A stretch of 34,956 nt of DNA from Thalassotalea sp. GTDB lineage: Bacteria; Pseudomonadota; Gammaproteobacteria; Enterobacterales; Alteromonadaceae. Location: NCBI GenBank assembly GCA_029249355.1, contig JAQWHO010000070.1:1-34956 (forward strand). Reading direction: 5' to 3'. Positions 18,369-27,658 of the stretch are shown piece by piece. The notes beneath the pieces were generated by a model. It saw only the letters and a list, made by a program, of their open reading frames with translations, did not search any database and had not been told where the DNA came from. The position numbers and the translations under genes were made by a program. Numbering within the stretch: position 1 is the stretch's first letter; each line of letters starts with the position of its first letter.

Positions 18369-21300
18369 ATGAAAACATTTAAAAAATCTCAAATAGCTAC
18401 CAGTTTATCGGTGGTTTTAGGCATGGGAGCATTGAGTTTAGTTCATGCTCCAACTGCATTTGCAGCAGAAAATGCAGAGCAAGAAATTGAAGTTATTGAA
18501 GTTACGGGTATCCGTGGTTCTTCAAAAGCAAGCATAAACGGTAAGCGCTTTGCTGATTCTCAAGTAGATGGTATTGCTGCTGAAGACATTGGTAAATTAC
18601 CTGATGTAACTATTACAGATTCACTACAACGTATTTCAGGTGTTCAAATTGAACGTGTTGCAGGTGAGGGTGGACCGGTACAAATTCGTGGTTTACCTCA
18701 AGTAGACACCACAATGAATGGTGAAACATTCTTATCCGCTACAACAATTGATACTGCTGCTGCCGATTTAGGTGATTTACCAGCACAGTTATTTGGTGGT
18801 GTTGATGTATATAAATCGGCAACCGCTGGAAACGTAGCACAAGGTATCGCCGGTTCAATTGATCTTAAAACACGCCGCCCATTTGATATGGATGAAGGTT
18901 GGACATTCGCTGGTGGTGTTGAAGCTACTCGTGGTTCAATTACCGAAGAAACAGATCCTACATTACATGGTTTAGCATCATATAATAACGGCAAAATTGG
19001 TGTATTAATTTCTGCTGTCACCCAAGAAGCTACGTTAGCAACCGATTATAATGGTCATAACGATACGTCTGAAAATGGCGGAATCGGTTGGACTCAAAAT
19101 AACCATGCTTGGGGCGAGCCAAGTGAAGGTGGTGACGTTTATACAATCGTACCTCATGGTTTTACGGCTTTTAACAAAACAGAAGAACGCGAACGTGATG
19201 CTCTACAACTTTCTGTTCAAGCTGATTTAGACGATGGTTTTGTTTTAACGGCTGATTATTTCTATACACAGCAAGACCGTTTTAACAATCGTTCTGGTTT
19301 TAACCATAACAACCGCTGGCAAACATATAACGAATACGCGTATGCAACAAATTATACAGGCGATTCGTTTACAGATGCTAATGGTAATCCTTGGAAAGCT
19401 GCTGACGCATACAAAATGAATCCTTACCGTATGCAAACATTCACACAAGTAAACGTGAATGAGGAAAAATCACAAAACTTTAACCTTCAGTTAGATTTTG
19501 ATAATGGTGGAGCGTTAACAGGTCAAGTTCGTGCAACTCATGCTCGCGCGACAGCTAAAATGCGTCATGCATATGGTGAAGGTGATTTACTTAGCATTGA
19601 TGAAGGTTCACGTGTTTTAGGCCCAGGTGGTTTTAACCCATCACAATACTGTACAAATGGCGAAGAAATCATTGGCTCTGAAGGTGGTTGTAATGCTCAG
19701 TATTCTACAGGTATTGAAGACCCTAATTTCCAATTAACATATGATGCTCGTGGTTCACATCCAGCATTTGGTGGTTTCGATCAGCAAGTACTAGGCGGAA
19801 AAGGCATGATGTCAGTTGCTGACTACATGGCTGATCTTGATTCTTACCACATTGGTGCGTTCTCTTCTGAAGGTAATACAGACGATGAAGGTAAATTATC
19901 TACATTTAGCACCAAGTGGAACTATGCATTAGATGATCATGACTTCATTACGAGCGTTGATTTTGGTGTGCGTTTTAGCAAACGTGAAGTTGACCATGAC
20001 CAATTCACTTATACTTCTACTTTTGGTAATGGTTGTGATATCGCACAGTGGAAAGCGGTTGATCAACAATACGGCCCAGATTGTGAAGGGCAAGCAGGTA
20101 CCGGTGAATATGTAACTGATGATGAAGGTAACGAAGTTTGGACTCCTTATACATTGTTAGGACCTACAGCACTTGATCAACATACTACCGTTTCTTGGCA
20201 GACTGATTTTGGTGGTGTAACGGGTATTCCAGGTATTTGGGTGATTGACCCAGAAAACTTCCGTGACCCTAAACAATGGCATAAAGATACTTTCGGCAAT
20301 GTTGCACGTACTGAAAATGGTGGTGCTACCTATGATGTTGGCTTAGATGAAATCTCGTATTTCACACAAGTTAACTTCGATTATGAAGCATTAAGCGGTA
20401 ACATTGGTCTTAAAATCATTCAAACTGATTTATTTGTTAAGCAAAACTTAGTGGGTCCTAACTTACCTCACTCAGGTTTAGGTCCAGATATCGGTGATGT
20501 GGTTACAGAACGCAGCTATACAGATGAATTATTGTCAATGAACTTAGCATATCAAGCTTCAGATGAAGTTGTGTTACGTGCAGCATACTCTGAAAACATG
20601 CAGGCATTAAATTTAAGTCAATGGGGTGCGGGTAAAACTGTAGGCTCAGTATTTAATAATGATTGTAACTGTATGCGTGTTCAAAACGGTTCATTAAATG
20701 GTAACCCTGAGCTTGACCCATGGCGTTCAGAGAACTACTCACTTTCTGCTGAGTGGTATGCTGGTGATGCATCAATGTTTTTCCTTTCAACATACGGCAT
20801 TGACATTGAAAGCTTTACTGAAGGTTCAACTATCATGATTGATGAGCCTGATTCAGATGGTGTTCGTCGTGGTCCACATCCTTTCTCTGCTAACATTCAA
20901 GGCGTTGGTGGTGATGTGTCAGGTTACGAAATTGGTGGTAAAGTTGCATTCAGTGACTTCCTAGGAGAAGACAGCATATTAGCAAATGTAGGTATGGATA
21001 TTAACTACACATATGCTGACAGCTCTCAAGAAAGTAAAGGTATTGATGGCGATGACTTACCGTTTGGCGGCATGTCGAAAGATACTTACAACGCGGTTGT
21101 ATGGTATGAAGATGATATGTTCTCAGCTCGTTTAGCATGGAACTCTCGTAGCCCACGCCTAATGTCTGGCGGTAATGCTAACACAGGTAATCAAGCACTT
21201 TATCAAGATGACTATTCGCAACTTGATTTCAATGCTACATATGACTTCAATGAAACAGTTAGCTTCTATGTTAACGGTTCAAACATTACTGAAGAAATTC

Positions 21301-21389
21301 AACAGACTTATATAGAGTTTTCTAAGCAAAAAGCTTTCCAAAACGTATATGAAGCACGTTGGACAGTAGGTGCTCGAGTATCTTTCTAA
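18369..21389 (+). CDS. TonB-dependent receptor (TIGR01782-like, carbohydrate type)
   Basis: 1006 aa; signal peptide, EVIEVTGIRGS, EDIGKLPDVTITDSLQRISGVQIERVAGEGGPVQIRGLPQVDTTMNGE, C-terminal ...EARWTVGARVSF beta-strand. Confidence 0.93.
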   Translation: MKTFKKSQIATSLSVVLGMGALSLVHAPTAFAAENAEQEIEVIEVTGIRGSSKASINGKRFADSQVDGIAAEDIGKLPDVTITDSLQRISGVQIERVAGEGGPVQIRGLPQVDTTMNGETFLSATTIDTAAADLGDLPAQLFGGVDVYKSATAGNVAQGIAGSIDLKTRRPFDMDEGWTFAGGVEATRGSITEETDPTLHGLASYNNGKIGVLISAVTQEATLATDYNGHNDTSENGGIGWTQNNHAWGEPSEGGDVYTIVPHGFTAFNKTEERERDALQLSVQADLDDGFVLTADYFYTQQDRFNNRSGFNHNNRWQTYNEYAYATNYTGDSFTDANGNPWKAADAYKMNPYRMQTFTQVNVNEEKSQNFNLQLDFDNGGALTGQVRATHARATAKMRHAYGEGDLLSIDEGSRVLGPGGFNPSQYCTNGEEIIGSEGGCNAQYSTGIEDPNFQLTYDARGSHPAFGGFDQQVLGGKGMMSVADYMADLDSYHIGAFSSEGNTDDEGKLSTFSTKWNYALDDHDFITSVDFGVRFSKREVDHDQFTYTSTFGNGCDIAQWKAVDQQYGPDCEGQAGTGEYVTDDEGNEVWTPYTLLGPTALDQHTTVSWQTDFGGVTGIPGIWVIDPENFRDPKQWHKDTFGNVARTENGGATYDVGLDEISYFTQVNFDYEALSGNIGLKIIQTDLFVKQNLVGPNLPHSGLGPDIGDVVTERSYTDELLSMNLAYQASDEVVLRAAYSENMQALNLSQWGAGKTVGSVFNNDCNCMRVQNGSLNGNPELDPWRSENYSLSAEWYAGDASMFFLSTYGIDIESFTEGSTIMIDEPDSDGVRRGPHPFSANIQGVGGDVSGYEIGGKVAFSDFLGEDSILANVGMDINYTYADSSQESKGIDGDDLPFGGMSKDTYNAVVWYEDDMFSARLAWNSRSPRLMSGGNANTGNQALYQDDYSQLDFNATYDFNETVSFYVNGSNITEEIQQTYIEFSKQKAFQNVYEARWTVGARVSF

Positions 21390-21419
21390 CTCTCCCTAGA
21401 TAGTTACCTCGTTACTTAG

Positions 21420-21447
21420 AACGCCGCATTAAATGCGGCGTTTTTTT
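21420..21447 (+). terminator. Rho-independent terminator of the TonB-dependent receptor gene
   Basis: ACGCCGCATT-A-AATGCGGCGT followed by a T-run. Confidence 0.92.
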
Positions 21448-21450
21448 ATT

Positions 21451-21653
21451 TCAAACCATTAGGGCATGTTGATCTTTGTAATAGTTTGTATGGTATTTAT
21501 ATAAATTATTGCGAATGTAGTGAGGTTGTAACACATCAATGTGAATTAATGCTTTGCCTCCTTTATTATTCATGACATTTTCACTATCTGCCCAAAATTG
21601 TTTATTGTGGTAAACATCAAAGAAAAGAAAGTGTTCTCGATTTCCGGTACCAT
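21451..21653 (-). pseudogene. Possible frame-disrupted small gene or gene remnant
   Basis: Minus strand has AAGGA-spaced ATG at 21653; the long open frame (GNREHFLFFDVYHNKQFWADSENVMNNKGGKALIHIDVLQPHYIRNNLYKYHTNYYKDQHALMV*) ending at 21451 is offset by one frame from that ATG. Confidence 0.35.
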
Positions 21654-21814
21654 TATTATTTCCTTTCTAATGTCTAATAAAAAACGAGGAATACAAACTA
21701 CCTAAGACTTTATTGAACATGGTTATTGTCAAAAGCTTAAAGAGTTCTGTACTGAGAATTGAAAAGCATTTAAGAGAATATGTATTGTAAATAGGGTGTG
21801 TTTTGAATATAAAA

Positions 21815-21847
21815 AAAGCACTGATAAAGAATAATAGTGCTTTTTAT
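21815..21847 (-). terminator. Hairpin terminator downstream of the sugar MFS gene
   Basis: AAAAAGCACT (21815-21824) / AGTGCTTTTT (21838-21847), 10-bp stem with U-tract on the minus strand. Confidence 0.8.
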
Positions 21848-21864
21848 TTTGTCATTGAGGACGG

Positions 21865-23115
21865 TTAATTCTGTTGAGGCTTATAACCTTTCAAGCCGTA
21901 GTACATGATAAATACGTAGCATACTATTGGTAAAACAAATGAGATTTGTAAACCAATTGTATCGGCTAAAAGTCCTTGTAAATAAGGAATAATTGCCCCA
22001 CCAACAATCGCTAAACATAAAATACCCGAACCTTGGCTGGTATGTTCTTTCAGGCCATTAATTGCTAATGTGAATATTGTTGGAAACATAATTGAATTGA
22101 ATAAGCCAATAGCTAGCACAGCCCACATTGCGATAGCACCAGAAGTAAAAATGGTGATTAACAATAAAACAATGGCAGCCGCGGCATTAAAAGCCAACAC
22201 TTTTCCTCCTGCTATTTTTTGCATTACTGCAGCACCAATGAATCGACCAACCATAGCGCCACCCCAGTAATAAGCGATGTATGTTGCTGCAACTGATTCT
22301 TCCATCGCGGCAATAGTAGGTTCAGCGAAAAAGTTAACAAGAAAGCTACCAATGGCCACTTCAGCGCCAACATAAACAAAAATCCCAATAGCGCCTAATA
22401 CTAAGTGACTGTATTGCCATGCACTGCCAGACACCTCAACCGTTTGAGTTGTTTGTTGATGCTCAATATTAGGTAATTTTAAGTAGGCAAAAATAGCCGC
22501 TAAAATAAGTAGCATTCCCGCTAGAAACAAATAAGGCATTTGCACTGATTCAGCTTGTTGAGCTTTTGAAACCGCTTCTGCCGCTTCGTTTAATATTAAG
22601 AGCGCACCAAAAAAAGGGGCAACTGTTGTTCCTAATGAATTGAACGCTTGTGTTAATGTTAATCGCGATGAAGCAGTCGCTGGGTTTCCTAGAATACTGA
22701 CATAAGGATTAGCCGAAACTTGTAGAACCGTGATACCACTTGCCAAAATGAATAATGCAAATAAAAATACAGGATAACTTTGCATTGATGCTGCAGGATA
22801 AAAAGTCATACAACCAAAAGCCGCAATTACTAACCCGAGCACAATACCTCTTTGATAGCCTAATCTTTTCACTAATGCGCCAGCGGGTAATGACACGATA
22901 AAATAGGCGCCAAAAAAGCAAAATTGTACGAGCATCGCTTGGCTATAAGATAAATCAAATATACCTTTTAAATGAGGAATTAAAATATCATTCAAACAGG
23001 TGATAAACCCCCACATGAAAAATAAAGAGGTGAGTGAAGTTAAGGCAAAAGTATAATTACCGTCTTGACTCTGATTGTTGTTTTCTTGCGCTACGCCAGC
23101 GATACTTGCCGCCAT
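21865..23115 (-). CDS. FucP-type sugar:H+ symporter (glucose/galactose MFS)
   Basis: 416 aa; [94 protein letters not shown]. Confidence 0.92.
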   Translation of the reverse strand: MAASIAGVAQENNNQSQDGNYTFALTSLTSLFFMWGFITCLNDILIPHLKGIFDLSYSQAMLVQFCFFGAYFIVSLPAGALVKRLGYQRGIVLGLVIAAFGCMTFYPAASMQSYPVFLFALFILASGITVLQVSANPYVSILGNPATASSRLTLTQAFNSLGTTVAPFFGALLILNEAAEAVSKAQQAESVQMPYLFLAGMLLILAAIFAYLKLPNIEHQQTTQTVEVSGSAWQYSHLVLGAIGIFVYVGAEVAIGSFLVNFFAEPTIAAMEESVAATYIAYYWGGAMVGRFIGAAVMQKIAGGKVLAFNAAAAIVLLLITIFTSGAIAMWAVLAIGLFNSIMFPTIFTLAINGLKEHTSQGSGILCLAIVGGAIIPYLQGLLADTIGLQISFVLPIVCYVFIMYYGLKGYKPQQN

Positions 23116-23251
23116 AAATTCTCCTAATATAGTTAACTTTTTGTTTGTTTAATTATTATTCGTTAATAACTTTCTATGAGATTAGAACATAGACTATCTC
23201 ATTATTAATTAGCTGTTGATCTTTTATTTGATTCAATCTAATATTACAAAA

Positions 23252-23265
23252 TGTAAGCGCTTTCA
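23252..23265. promoter_or_regulatory. LacI-type operator
   Basis: TGTAAGCGCTTTCA, one mismatch to the palindrome, in the divergent region between the sugar MFS and GH1 genes. Confidence 0.82.
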
Positions 23266-23367
23266 TTTATACCACGTTAAAATAAAAGTGCAACAATTTG
23301 CATACGTATGTTTGCACCGATTTTGTAAAAGCTTTGCTTAACTGTTGAAAAGGAAACTTGAGATAAT

Positions 23368-24699
23368 ATGACTTTCTCACTACCAAAAAACTCTCCGATG
23401 CGTTCATCGTCATTTTTATACGGAGTGGCTACCGCATCATTTCAAATTGAAGGGGGAGTAGAAAATCGCTTACCTTGTATTTGGGATACTTTTTGTGCAA
23501 CAGCAGGAAAAATTGAAGACGGTTCAAATGGCGATGTAGCTTGTGATCATTTTAACCGCTGGCAAGATGATGTTGAGCTGATCAGTTCATTTGGTGTCGA
23601 CGCATATCGTTTATCTATTTCATGGCCTCGGGTGATCAAACAAGACGGTAGTGTTAATCAACAAGGCATGAGTTTTTATATCAATTTACTCGATGAATTG
23701 AATGCAAAAGGCATAAAACCTTTCGTGACTTTATATCATTGGGATTTACCACAATACCTTGAAGATAATGGTGGATGGCTAAATCGAGAAACGGCCTATA
23801 AATTTCAAGAATACACCAAACATGTTGTCAACGCTTTTGGTGACCGCGTACACGCATATGCGACACTAAATGAACCGTTCTGTAGTGCATATTTAGGCTA
23901 CGAAGCGGGTATTCATGCGCCGGGTTTAGTAGGGAAAGAATACGGGAAAAAAGCGGCACATCATTTACTTTTAGCACATGGCTTAGCCATGCAAGTGTTG
24001 AATGAATTAAGCCCAAATACCTTAAACGGTATTGTCCTAAACTTTACTCCAGGTTACGCGCTTTCTGATTCTATTGAAGACAAAGAAGCAACAAGAAAAG
24101 CCAACGAATACTTTAATTACTGGTACTCAAAGCCTGTATTTGATGGTGAATATCCTGAGCTAATAAACGAGTTACCAGCAGAGCATCGTCCAGAAATTCT
24201 TGATAATGACATGGAAGTCATATCCCAGCCGATGGACTTTTTAGGTATCAATTTTTATACCCGAGCAAGATATAAAGCGCACCCAACTGAAATGTTTGAA
24301 GAAATCATCGTTGAAGGGGTAGAGCGCACCGATATTGGTTGGGAGATCTATCCACAAGCTTTTACGGATTTATTAGTCGATTTAGATACTCGCTACGACT
24401 TACCGCCTGTTTATATTACTGAGAATGGCGCATCAATTGATGATGAAATTGAAAACGGAGTAGTGAACGATGTCCGTAGAATTGACTACTACAACAAACA
24501 CTTAAATGCGGTTAACGATGCGATAAGTAAAGGCGTTAATGTTCAAGGGTATTTTGCTTGGAGCTTAATGGACAATTTTGAGTGGGCCGAAGGCTACTTA
24601 AAACGTTTCGGCATCGTTTATGTTGATTATCAAACACAAATACGTACAGTTAAGGCAAGTGGCTTAGCGTACAAAAAGTTATTGAGTGAGCGCGATTAA
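23368..24699 (+). CDS. GH1 family beta-glucosidase
   Basis: 443 aa; FLYGVATASFQIEGG, DVELISSFGVDAYRLSISWPRV, acid/base motif TLNEPF, nucleophile motif ITENGA, GYFAWSLMDNFEWAEGY. Confidence 0.96.
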   Translation: MTFSLPKNSPMRSSSFLYGVATASFQIEGGVENRLPCIWDTFCATAGKIEDGSNGDVACDHFNRWQDDVELISSFGVDAYRLSISWPRVIKQDGSVNQQGMSFYINLLDELNAKGIKPFVTLYHWDLPQYLEDNGGWLNRETAYKFQEYTKHVVNAFGDRVHAYATLNEPFCSAYLGYEAGIHAPGLVGKEYGKKAAHHLLLAHGLAMQVLNELSPNTLNGIVLNFTPGYALSDSIEDKEATRKANEYFNYWYSKPVFDGEYPELINELPAEHRPEILDNDMEVISQPMDFLGINFYTRARYKAHPTEMFEEIIVEGVERTDIGWEIYPQAFTDLLVDLDTRYDLPPVYITENGASIDDEIENGVVNDVRRIDYYNKHLNAVNDAISKGVNVQGYFAWSLMDNFEWAEGYLKRFGIVYVDYQTQIRTVKASGLAYKKLLSERD

Positions 24700-24753
24700 T
24701 TGCCAACGAGTAAATATCTCCATTAAATAATTATAAGAAGAAGGTATAAAATA

Positions 24754-26286
24754 ATGCATAAGCTTTCGTTGTTTGAAAAAGTCGGTTACGCAACGGGTGA
24801 CGCTGCCGCAAACTTAGTATGGCGAGGTGCATTAGCTTACTTAGCGGTGTTTTATACTGACACTTTTGGCTTAACGGCTGCTGCCGCCGCCATGTTATTT
24901 TTGGTGGTGCGACTTTCTGATGGTGTTACTGACATTATCATGGGGATGATTGCTGATAGAACCGACACTAAGTGGGGCAAGTTTCGCCCATGGATTCTCT
25001 GGTCAGCGCCATTTTTAGGTTTGTTTATGGTGCTATGTTTTACCACGCCAGATCTGTCTGAAAATGGTAAATTAATTTATGCCTACGTCACATATATTGG
25101 TTTAACACTCGCTTATACCATCAATAATGTTCCTTATTCTGCTTTGATGGGCGTTATGACACCAAGTGATACTGAACGTACTAGCTTGTCAGGATTTAGA
25201 TTTGCTGGCGCTTTTGCTGGTGGTTTACTGGTTATGGGCTTTTTACCTGATTTGGTTGCCTACTTTGGCGCCGGCGACGACGCGGTAGGTTATCAATACA
25301 CTATGTACCTATTTGCTGGCTTGTTAATTGGCTTAATGGTGATCACATTCGCTTCAACTAAAGAACGTGTTACACCAAAAATTGATGAAACATCTTGTTT
25401 AAAAACAGAATTATTCGATTTATCTAAAAACCTCCCGTTTATTATTTTGCCTTTATTGGCGATGACCTTATTCTTTTATTATCGAGAACTTTACAGCGGA
25501 ATATTTTTCTTTGCGGTAATGACTGGGATGTATGTAGTGATCAAACGTTTGATCAATCAATCAACAGAAAATATGACGGGCACACAACGAGATATGGTCG
25601 ATCTATTAACCAATAAACCTTGGTTAATATTATTAGGCATGGGCTTTTTAACCATGATGTTTAACGGCATTAAATATGGCGTTATTGCCTATTATTTTAA
25701 ATATCATGTGGCGGATGAATTAATGGCCGGTAAATATTTTATCGCTTTGTTATTGGTGTCTATTCTTGGTGCATTATGTACAAGTTATTTAGCCAATAAA
25801 TTTGGCAAAATTAAATTATTTATAATCGCGTTAATTATTAGTGGCTTATTAACGGGAGCACTTTATTGGGTACCAAAAGGCGATATTGTTGTTCTTTTTT
25901 CACTCGGCTGTGCCGCTGAATTTTTTGCGGCGATGATGCCCACATTATTTTTTACCATGCTGGGCGATTCTGCTGATTATTCAGAGTGGAAAAATGGTCG
26001 TCGTGCTACGGGCTTAGTGTATTCAGCAGGCACTTTTGTGCAAAAAACAGGAGGAGGTTTTGCCGGTGCATTAGTATTGGTTGTGTTAGCAGGCTACGGC
26101 TATAACGGTATGGACCCTGCAACTATCGAAGCTTCATTGCCTGGTATGCAGTTATTGATGAGTTGGATACCTGCTGCATTTGCTTTTGCGGGCGCAGCAT
26201 TAATGTTGTTTTATCCATTAACGACTCAGCTAAACAAGCAAGTGAGTGAAGATCTTATTCAAAGAAGAAAAGCTTCTGCTCATTAA
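24754..26286 (+). CDS. GPH family MFS sugar transporter with enlarged central region
   Basis: 510 aa; KVGYATGDAAANLVWRGALAYLAVFYTDTFG, DRTDTKWGKFRPWILW, GDSADYSEWKNGRRATGLVYSAGTFVQKTGGG. Confidence 0.92.
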   Translation: MHKLSLFEKVGYATGDAAANLVWRGALAYLAVFYTDTFGLTAAAAAMLFLVVRLSDGVTDIIMGMIADRTDTKWGKFRPWILWSAPFLGLFMVLCFTTPDLSENGKLIYAYVTYIGLTLAYTINNVPYSALMGVMTPSDTERTSLSGFRFAGAFAGGLLVMGFLPDLVAYFGAGDDAVGYQYTMYLFAGLLIGLMVITFASTKERVTPKIDETSCLKTELFDLSKNLPFIILPLLAMTLFFYYRELYSGIFFFAVMTGMYVVIKRLINQSTENMTGTQRDMVDLLTNKPWLILLGMGFLTMMFNGIKYGVIAYYFKYHVADELMAGKYFIALLLVSILGALCTSYLANKFGKIKLFIIALIISGLLTGALYWVPKGDIVVLFSLGCAAEFFAAMMPTLFFTMLGDSADYSEWKNGRRATGLVYSAGTFVQKTGGGFAGALVLVVLAGYGYNGMDPATIEASLPGMQLLMSWIPAAFAFAGAALMLFYPLTTQLNKQVSEDLIQRRKASAH

Positions 26287-26319
26287 TTCATGTAAAATGC
26301 GGCATCCAAGATATTTAAC

Positions 26320-26357
26320 GGATAAAGATTAACGATATATATTGTTCATCTTTATCC
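26320..26357. repeat. Long near-perfect palindrome in the 5' leader of the lacI-type gene
   Basis: GGATAAAGAT-T-AACGAT-ATAT-ATTGTT-C-ATCTTTATCC: 16 of 17 arm positions pair (one as G-T), no flanking U-tract. Confidence 0.75.
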
Positions 26358-26394
26358 AAATTACCTTTAAAGGAAATAATCCGATAGGGAAATT

Positions 26395-27396
26395 ATGGCA
26401 ACCATTTATCAAGTTTCTGAATTAGCAAAAGTATCACTTGCGACTGTTTCTCGAGTGATGAATGGTAATGCTCGTGTTAGCGAGAAAACACGCAACCGTG
26501 TACTTTCAGCAATGAAAGAGCTAGATTATCGCCCGAATACTATTGCCCAATCTTTAGCGTCAAATCGTAGTAATTGTATCGGATTGCTGGTTTCTGAAAT
26601 TCATGGTCCATTTTTTGGTCAGATGATGAGTGGCGTTGAAACTGAGCTTCGCGCGGCAGGCAAACATGTCATTATTACTACCGGCCACAGTGAAGAAGAT
26701 AAAGAAAAAGACGGTATAGAATTTTTAATTAGTCGTAATTGCGACGCCATTATTTTACATGTTGAAGCCGTAACAGATGAGTATTTGCTTGAATTAAGTA
26801 AAGGTAAAACGCCTATTTATCTTATCAGCCGCCATGTTGAAGAAATGCCTGATAAATGTATTAGCTTAGACAATGAATTAGGTGGTTATATTGCCACTCA
26901 ATCATTGATTGAAATGGGGCATACCAATATAGCGTATTTAGCGGGGCCACAATATAAAGCCGATGCTATTGCTCGTTTACAAGGGCATAAAAGGGCGCTT
27001 TCAGAAAATAATATTGCAATTGATGAAAAGTTGATTTTCGAAGCTGAGTTTAAAGAGGCAGGTGGTATTGAAGGCTTACGCCACTTTTTGCGAGAAAAGG
27101 CTGAATTTTCGGCGTTAGTTTGTGGCAATGATGAAATGGCTTCCGGTGCCATGACTTATGCTCGAGAGCATAATTTGCAAATGCCAAAAGATTTATCGGT
27201 AATCGGTTTTGATAATGTTGTGTTTGCGCCGCACTTATATCCTAAATTAACAACAGTAGAAAACCCTGTTAATAAAATGGGTGCCATGGCAGCAAAATTA
27301 GTGCTGAAAGATGTATACCAACAAGATCAACATGACATTCAGCAATTATTTGAACCTAGCCTTATTATGCGCGACTCTGTTGCTGTATTAACTTAA
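26395..27396 (+). CDS. LacI/GalR family transcriptional regulator
   Basis: 333 aa; YQVSELAKVSLATVSRVMNGNARVSEKTRNRVLSAMKELDYRPNTIAQSLAS followed by a periplasmic-binding-like effector domain. Confidence 0.95.
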   Translation: MATIYQVSELAKVSLATVSRVMNGNARVSEKTRNRVLSAMKELDYRPNTIAQSLASNRSNCIGLLVSEIHGPFFGQMMSGVETELRAAGKHVIITTGHSEEDKEKDGIEFLISRNCDAIILHVEAVTDEYLLELSKGKTPIYLISRHVEEMPDKCISLDNELGGYIATQSLIEMGHTNIAYLAGPQYKADAIARLQGHKRALSENNIAIDEKLIFEAEFKEAGGIEGLRHFLREKAEFSALVCGNDEMASGAMTYAREHNLQMPKDLSVIGFDNVVFAPHLYPKLTTVENPVNKMGAMAAKLVLKDVYQQDQHDIQQLFEPSLIMRDSVAVLT

Positions 27397-27606
27397 ATGA
27401 CTATGCCTGTTGATAGTACTATTTGCCCTTTATGTCAGGCGAATAATAACTGTGGTGTTAACGGTGCAGAGCCTTGTTGGTGTACAAAAGAAAAAGTACC
27501 CGAAGCTTTAATCTTAAAAGTTCCCAGTGAATCGTTACATAAATCTTGTATATGCCAAGCTTGTATTCAAACATTCAATTTGGACAACATAAAAGAAGTT
27601 AAGTAA
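27397..27606 (+). CDS. Cysteine-rich CWC family small protein
   Basis: 69 aa; CPLC, NNNCG, PCWC, CICQAC cysteine motifs; ATG immediately follows the lacI TAA. Confidence 0.82.
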   Translation: MTMPVDSTICPLCQANNNCGVNGAEPCWCTKEKVPEALILKVPSESLHKSCICQACIQTFNLDNIKEVK

Positions 27607-27658
27607 TTCCAATTTATTCATTGCAGCTACTTAACTTATTTTGTTACGTGCCCTGTGG

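Noticed and set aside
18698-19021. 107-aa antisense ORF inside the TonB-dependent receptor
   Set aside because: Overlaps strongly supported coding sequence; no recognisable domain or start signal. Other short antisense ORFs in the track were dismissed for the same reason.
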